Part shown: positions 62,701 through 64,000 of the stretch, one piece after another
Layout: every line of letters begins with the position of its first letter
How positions within the stretch are numbered: the stretch's first letter is position 1
Origin: Campylorhamphus procurvoides
Taxonomy: Eukaryota; Chordata; Aves; Passeriformes; Dendrocolaptidae
Assembly (NCBI GenBank): GCA_013396655.1
Contig: WBMV01000381.1
Coordinates: 378,250-442,249, forward strand
DNA: 64,000 nt
Direction: 5' to 3'
Made by a program: the position numbers and the translations under genes
The notes under the pieces: model-generated
What the model saw: only the letters and a program-made list of their open reading frames with translations
Told to the model about the DNA's origin: nothing
The model's database searches: none

Positions 62701-64000
62701 CCCACATGTATATGTCTGTATATTTTTTCCCTCCCACATATCACCCCGGCTGCAAGTGGGCAGCTATACATCTATGCTTGAATGCTAGGAGGGCAAAGCT
62801 TTCATGCCAAAACCTTGATGACACTACCCAAGTGGGATCTTCTGAGATGAAAAATATTTGTATGTGAGATCTGCTGTATTTGCTCTCTGTGGTTGCTCAG
62901 AAGTTAGACCTGGGGAAAGAGCACGAAGCCTAAAAGGAGCTGTTGGAAGAACAAAAGAAAGAGATTTATACTATGCCTTTCCTCTGGGACTGGAGCTCTG
63001 TGTGTCCTCACAGGGCTCCTAAAGCTGAAATTTCTACAGCAAGGCATGGGAGGTCCTTCAGAGCCATTGCGGCTTCTCCCACCTCCACAGCCCCTCTCGC
63101 CCTTGCACTGCTGGGGAGGAGGGAGCTGCCTGCTGGCTGTGGCTCAAGGGGCTGGGATTTCTCCTTTTTCTTCATATCTCTTTAATGCTGTCCTGCTGGT
63201 TTTGTCAGCTTGAATTAATCCTGCCTGAATTAATTTCTACTATAAAACTGAAGAACTGGCTCAGAGAATTTTCAGGGTTTAATTTTTGTCTTTCATGTTT
63301 AGAGCACCCACTCAGCTGCTTCTCTTGGTGGCTCTGACTCATGGCATCTCTGGATCACACTGCTCTCTCTGCTCTGCAGGGCTGGGGAACAGCCAACAAC
63401 CCTTCAGAGACACCCGGGTACTCTCTGAGACTTGTCAGGATGAATAGTCTGTGTCCAATGCTTGTGATGGCCTCGGGCAACTCTGGTTGCTTCTGGGTCT
63501 TAGAGCTGCTTAAAGATGTTTGCTGGAGCCTCTGGGCCCTGCATTAGGCAGCAGCTGATCCACTGCAAGGCTGCCATTAATTCAGACCTGCGGAGCTATG
63601 TCTGCATGATGGACTTGGGCAGGCCTGTCCTGCTCAGGGCTGGAGGGATGACTGTTGTCCAACCAGCAGACACCGGCATGGATGCAGCTGAAACTTTTTA
63701 CTGGAGCAGTTTTTTGGTAACAGCTCATTGACAGTGGCAACTGAAAGGGTTGAGGTCACAACAGAAAAGCTACTTCTGTCTTGCTCCTCCATTAAGTGGA
63801 GAATGCTGGTGTGGTAGAGCAGCATTCCTGTATCAGTGAGTGGCTCCTCTGGAGCCCTTTCAGAGCCTGGATTGTGTGCTGGAAGGAGTTGGCTGAAGAA
63901 CAGTTAACTCCAGCTGACTGTGACAGTCAGAGCTGTCCTGATGAGTGTTCTGTGCAACATTGATTTCATCCAGGGCTCTGGGGCTGGTCACCTTCACTAC
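62701..64000. other. Unique non-coding DNA, moderately GC-rich
   Basis: No gene was recognised to the window edge. Plus-strand frames at 62943-63185, 63341-63547 and 63516-63731 are short, lie in different phases and show no known domain. Any exon that continues beyond 64000 could not be judged. Confidence 0.45.

Noticed and set aside
1..64000. CRISPR arrays, bacterial operons, tRNA or rRNA genes
   Set aside because: No regularly spaced repeats, ribosome-binding-site/ORF arrangement or structural RNA signature was found, and the CR1 content shows the DNA is avian.

Overview
The window looks like a stretch of bird nuclear genome that contains no protein-coding gene I can recognise. The main evidence for a bird is a set of CR1 (chicken repeat 1) non-LTR retrotransposon copies. 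Several keep the diagnostic 3' end, with the octamer-like ATTCTATG/ATTCTGTG tail and a 'TTGGAAGGGACC'-type terminal region. The sequence is AT-rich and CpG-poor, typical of intergenic or long-intron vertebrate DNA. A weak LTR-like fragment near 55.6 kb is of a kind I associate with songbirds, but that is not enough to name a species. Nearly all open frames are shorter than 120 codons, are closed by stops on both sides, lack splice-consistent neighbours and show no family I know. I treat them as chance frames.

Layout. 1-26.4 kb is mostly unique non-coding DNA, with a palindromic MITE-like repeat at 2.9-3.1 kb, a few simple repeats and a GC-richer, frame-dense patch at 21.1-23.1 kb. At 26.4-27.6 kb lie two very old CR1-like reverse-transcriptase remnants whose domain order is not colinear. 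27.6-33.6 kb is unique sequence, including a pair of antisense overlapping open frames at 30.6-31.25 kb and a strongly pyrimidine-rich block at 32.0-32.9 kb. A 3'-end CR1 copy on the minus strand occupies 33.66-34.18 kb. It is followed by the most striking non-repeat feature, a CpG-rich island at about 34.48-34.94 kb with a TATA-like box, an AP-1/MARE-like site and a 16-bp direct repeat. 35-48.9 kb is again mainly unique, with CR1 fragments at 37.6 and 41.4 kb. 48.9-51.0 kb holds three CR1 fragments, two plus and one minus. 55.2-55.7 kb holds an ancient hairpin-type repeat remnant and a possible LTR piece. The right end is unique DNA except for a CR1 fragment beside A/C-rich low-complexity sequence at 62.4-62.7 kb.

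No operon, CRISPR array, rRNA, tRNA, complete retrovirus or gene system was found. I do not see a previously undescribed gene system here. The best candidates for a second look are the CpG-rich island at 34.5-34.9 kb as a possible promoter or enhancer of an unannotated transcript, and the ancient repeats, some of which in other loci have been co-opted as conserved non-coding elements. All repeat family calls are from memory of consensus patterns and need a repeat-library search.
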